From assembly GCA_023406715.1 (NCBI GenBank), contig JAEXVC010000202.1:1-6135 (forward strand): a DNA stretch of 6,135 nucleotides, in the 5' to 3' direction. The notes under the pieces are model-generated. The model made no database searches, was not told the origin of the DNA, and saw nothing but the letters and a program-made list of their open reading frames with translations. This DNA comes from Bacteroidota bacterium (lineage in GTDB: Bacteria > Bacteroidota > Bacteroidia > Bacteroidales > Tenuifilaceae). Every line of letters starts with the position of its first letter. Positions within the stretch are counted from its first letter, which is position 1. This document shows positions 5,256 through 6,135 of the stretch, in pieces. The position numbers and the translations under genes are program-made.

Positions 5256-6135
5256 CTATCGAGAATACATTGAAACACCCAGGCTGAGCGAGATGAACAG
5301 GGGATTATCGCCAATAGGGGGTAACATAAAGAACGATACCTTAACTTTAGGTTTGGGTGCAAGCTTGTTCATAGTTGCACTGTAACTGGTAAAATCAATA
5401 TCAAACCCAAAACCTCCGGCATTAAATTGTGCCTGAGTATCTGTATCGTAAGTGGCGTTATCGGGAAAGCCCGTTACTTTTATTACAGCAGAAGTTGAGG
5501 TGTAATTCAAATTGAGCGACGGTCTGTATTTCAGAGTCAATGCCGCACCCTTCCAATTTCCTTTATCAACAAACTTGCCTAAACCAATTGTCCAACCCAG
5601 GTTTAGGTTTATGAGCATAGTTAATGTGGCGGAATTTACATCCATACTTGTTGTAATAGGGGGCATTGTTGTTGACATTTTATATTTGAAAGCATAAATC
5701 ATCATATCGTATCCCCAACCATAGTTATAGGTATTCCAAGTTGATAGCCCAGTTTTGTATTCTGGAATTTTCAGGTTAATCCAGTTCATGGCTGCAGAGC
5801 CACCACCACCATAACCATCCATTTTGCCGTAATCCTTTAAATCCAACCTAAAGTATAACCCGGTTGCCATATACGAGGTATACATAATAGTTCCACCACG
5901 GGCCAACCATTCTTGCCTAATGGCTTCTGTCTCGTCTACCTTTTCGGCTGTAAAACCTCTGGCTAAATTATCTTTTCCAACAATGGTTTGTTTTTGCCAC
6001 TTTCCATCAACTAAAACGCTATCTTGAGATGCTGCAATCTCATCAGATTTAGCCTCCTCACCGCTAATAAGTTTAATGAATATTCCTTTAAACTGAAATC
6101 CGACCTCAAACTCGTATGCGTGATTGGGTTTGGGG
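5256..6135 (-). CDS. Unrecognised beta-strand-rich protein, probably outer-membrane (C-terminal 292 residues, start outside window)
   Basis: The frame is open from the window edge to the TAG at 5258-5256. The reading continues without a stop upstream of a possible TTG at 5906, and the text there (for example EAIRQEWLARGGTIMYTSYM) runs smoothly on, so the gene starts beyond 6135 and TTG is not the start. The visible part begins PKPNHAYEFEVGFQFKGIFIKL, written here as PKPNHAYEFE followed by VGFQFKGIFIKL. A charged stretch follows, and then many short alternating strands such as GLYFRLDL, TMLINLNLGWTIGLGKF, AALTLKYRPSLNLNY and VKVSFFMLPP. A glycine-rich turn (YGGGGSA) and several aromatic residues suit a beta-barrel or related outer-membrane fold. 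The protein ends ISLSLGVSMYSR and so lacks a terminal aromatic residue. There is no cysteine. I do not recognise the family; a periplasmic beta-rich protein is the alternative. Confidence 0.7.
   Translation of the reverse strand, partial: PKPNHAYEFEVGFQFKGIFIKLISGEEAKSDEIAASQDSVLVDGKWQKQTIVGKDNLARGFTAEKVDETEAIRQEWLARGGTIMYTSYMATGLYFRLDLKDYGKMDGYGGGGSAAMNWINLKIPEYKTGLSTWNTYNYGWGYDMMIYAFKYKMSTTMPPITTSMDVNSATLTMLINLNLGWTIGLGKFVDKGNWKGAALTLKYRPSLNLNYTSTSAVIKVTGFPDNATYDTDTQAQFNAGGFGFDIDFTSYSATMNKLAPKPKVKVSFFMLPPIGDNPLFISLSLGVSMYSR

Noticed and set aside
5177..5362. 61-codon minus-strand frame across the end of the outer-membrane-like gene and its terminator
   Set aside because: It overlaps the real frame and reads through the terminator hairpin. 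Its Cys- and Pro-rich translation resembles no protein I know.
5512..5697. 61-codon plus-strand frame inside the outer-membrane-like gene
   Set aside because: It is antisense to the long open frame at 5256-6135, which runs to the window edge with consistent beta-rich composition.
5904..5906. TTG as start of a 216-residue protein
   Set aside because: The frame stays open for another 76 codons to the window edge with similar composition, and there is no signal peptide after the TTG. The gene therefore begins outside the window.

Overview
This AT-rich window reads as chromosomal DNA from a Bacteroidota bacterium, probably Bacteroidales or a close relative. Three things suggest this. Two genes encode the secreted N-terminal domain with the (I/V)GFSYQAVLR motif that is typical of that phylum. 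Start codons lack Shine-Dalgarno sequences, and the promoter-like elements resemble TTG-N19-TAnnTTTG rather than sigma70 boxes. The sensor kinase also has a domain build that is common in Bacteroidales. The assignment comes from recalled family knowledge, not a search.

All supported genes lie on the minus strand, so transcription runs from right to left. In that order: (1) 6135-5256, the C-terminal 292 residues of an unrecognised, beta-strand-rich, probably outer-membrane protein, followed by a strong palindromic terminator at 5208-5233. (2) 5149-2624, an 841-residue hybrid sensor kinase with two membrane segments, a helical extracytoplasmic sensor, HisKA, HATPase, receiver and HPt domains. 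All phosphorelay residues are present, but it has no DNA-binding output. (3) 2529-235, a 764-residue exported modular protein with a signal peptide, a Bacteroidota N-terminal domain, three copies of a 37-38-residue repeat, about 17 YadA-head-type 14-residue repeats, and a C-terminal peptidase S74 (endosialidase-type intramolecular chaperone) domain with its Ser and Lys intact. It is followed by a clear terminator at 197-224. (4) 96-1, the first 32 codons of a paralogue of gene 3, apparently with its own promoter.

The three intergenic gaps (97-234, 2530-2623, 5150-5255) are all under 150 bases. No terminator is visible between the kinase and the S74 protein, so the two may share a transcript, although co-regulation is only an inference. 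No RNA gene, CRISPR array, insertion sequence or integrase was seen. The most notable content is the self-processing trimeric-fibre architecture on an exported cellular protein with no recognisable surface anchor, apparently in a tandem family. Its parts belong to known families, so I do not claim a wholly new system.
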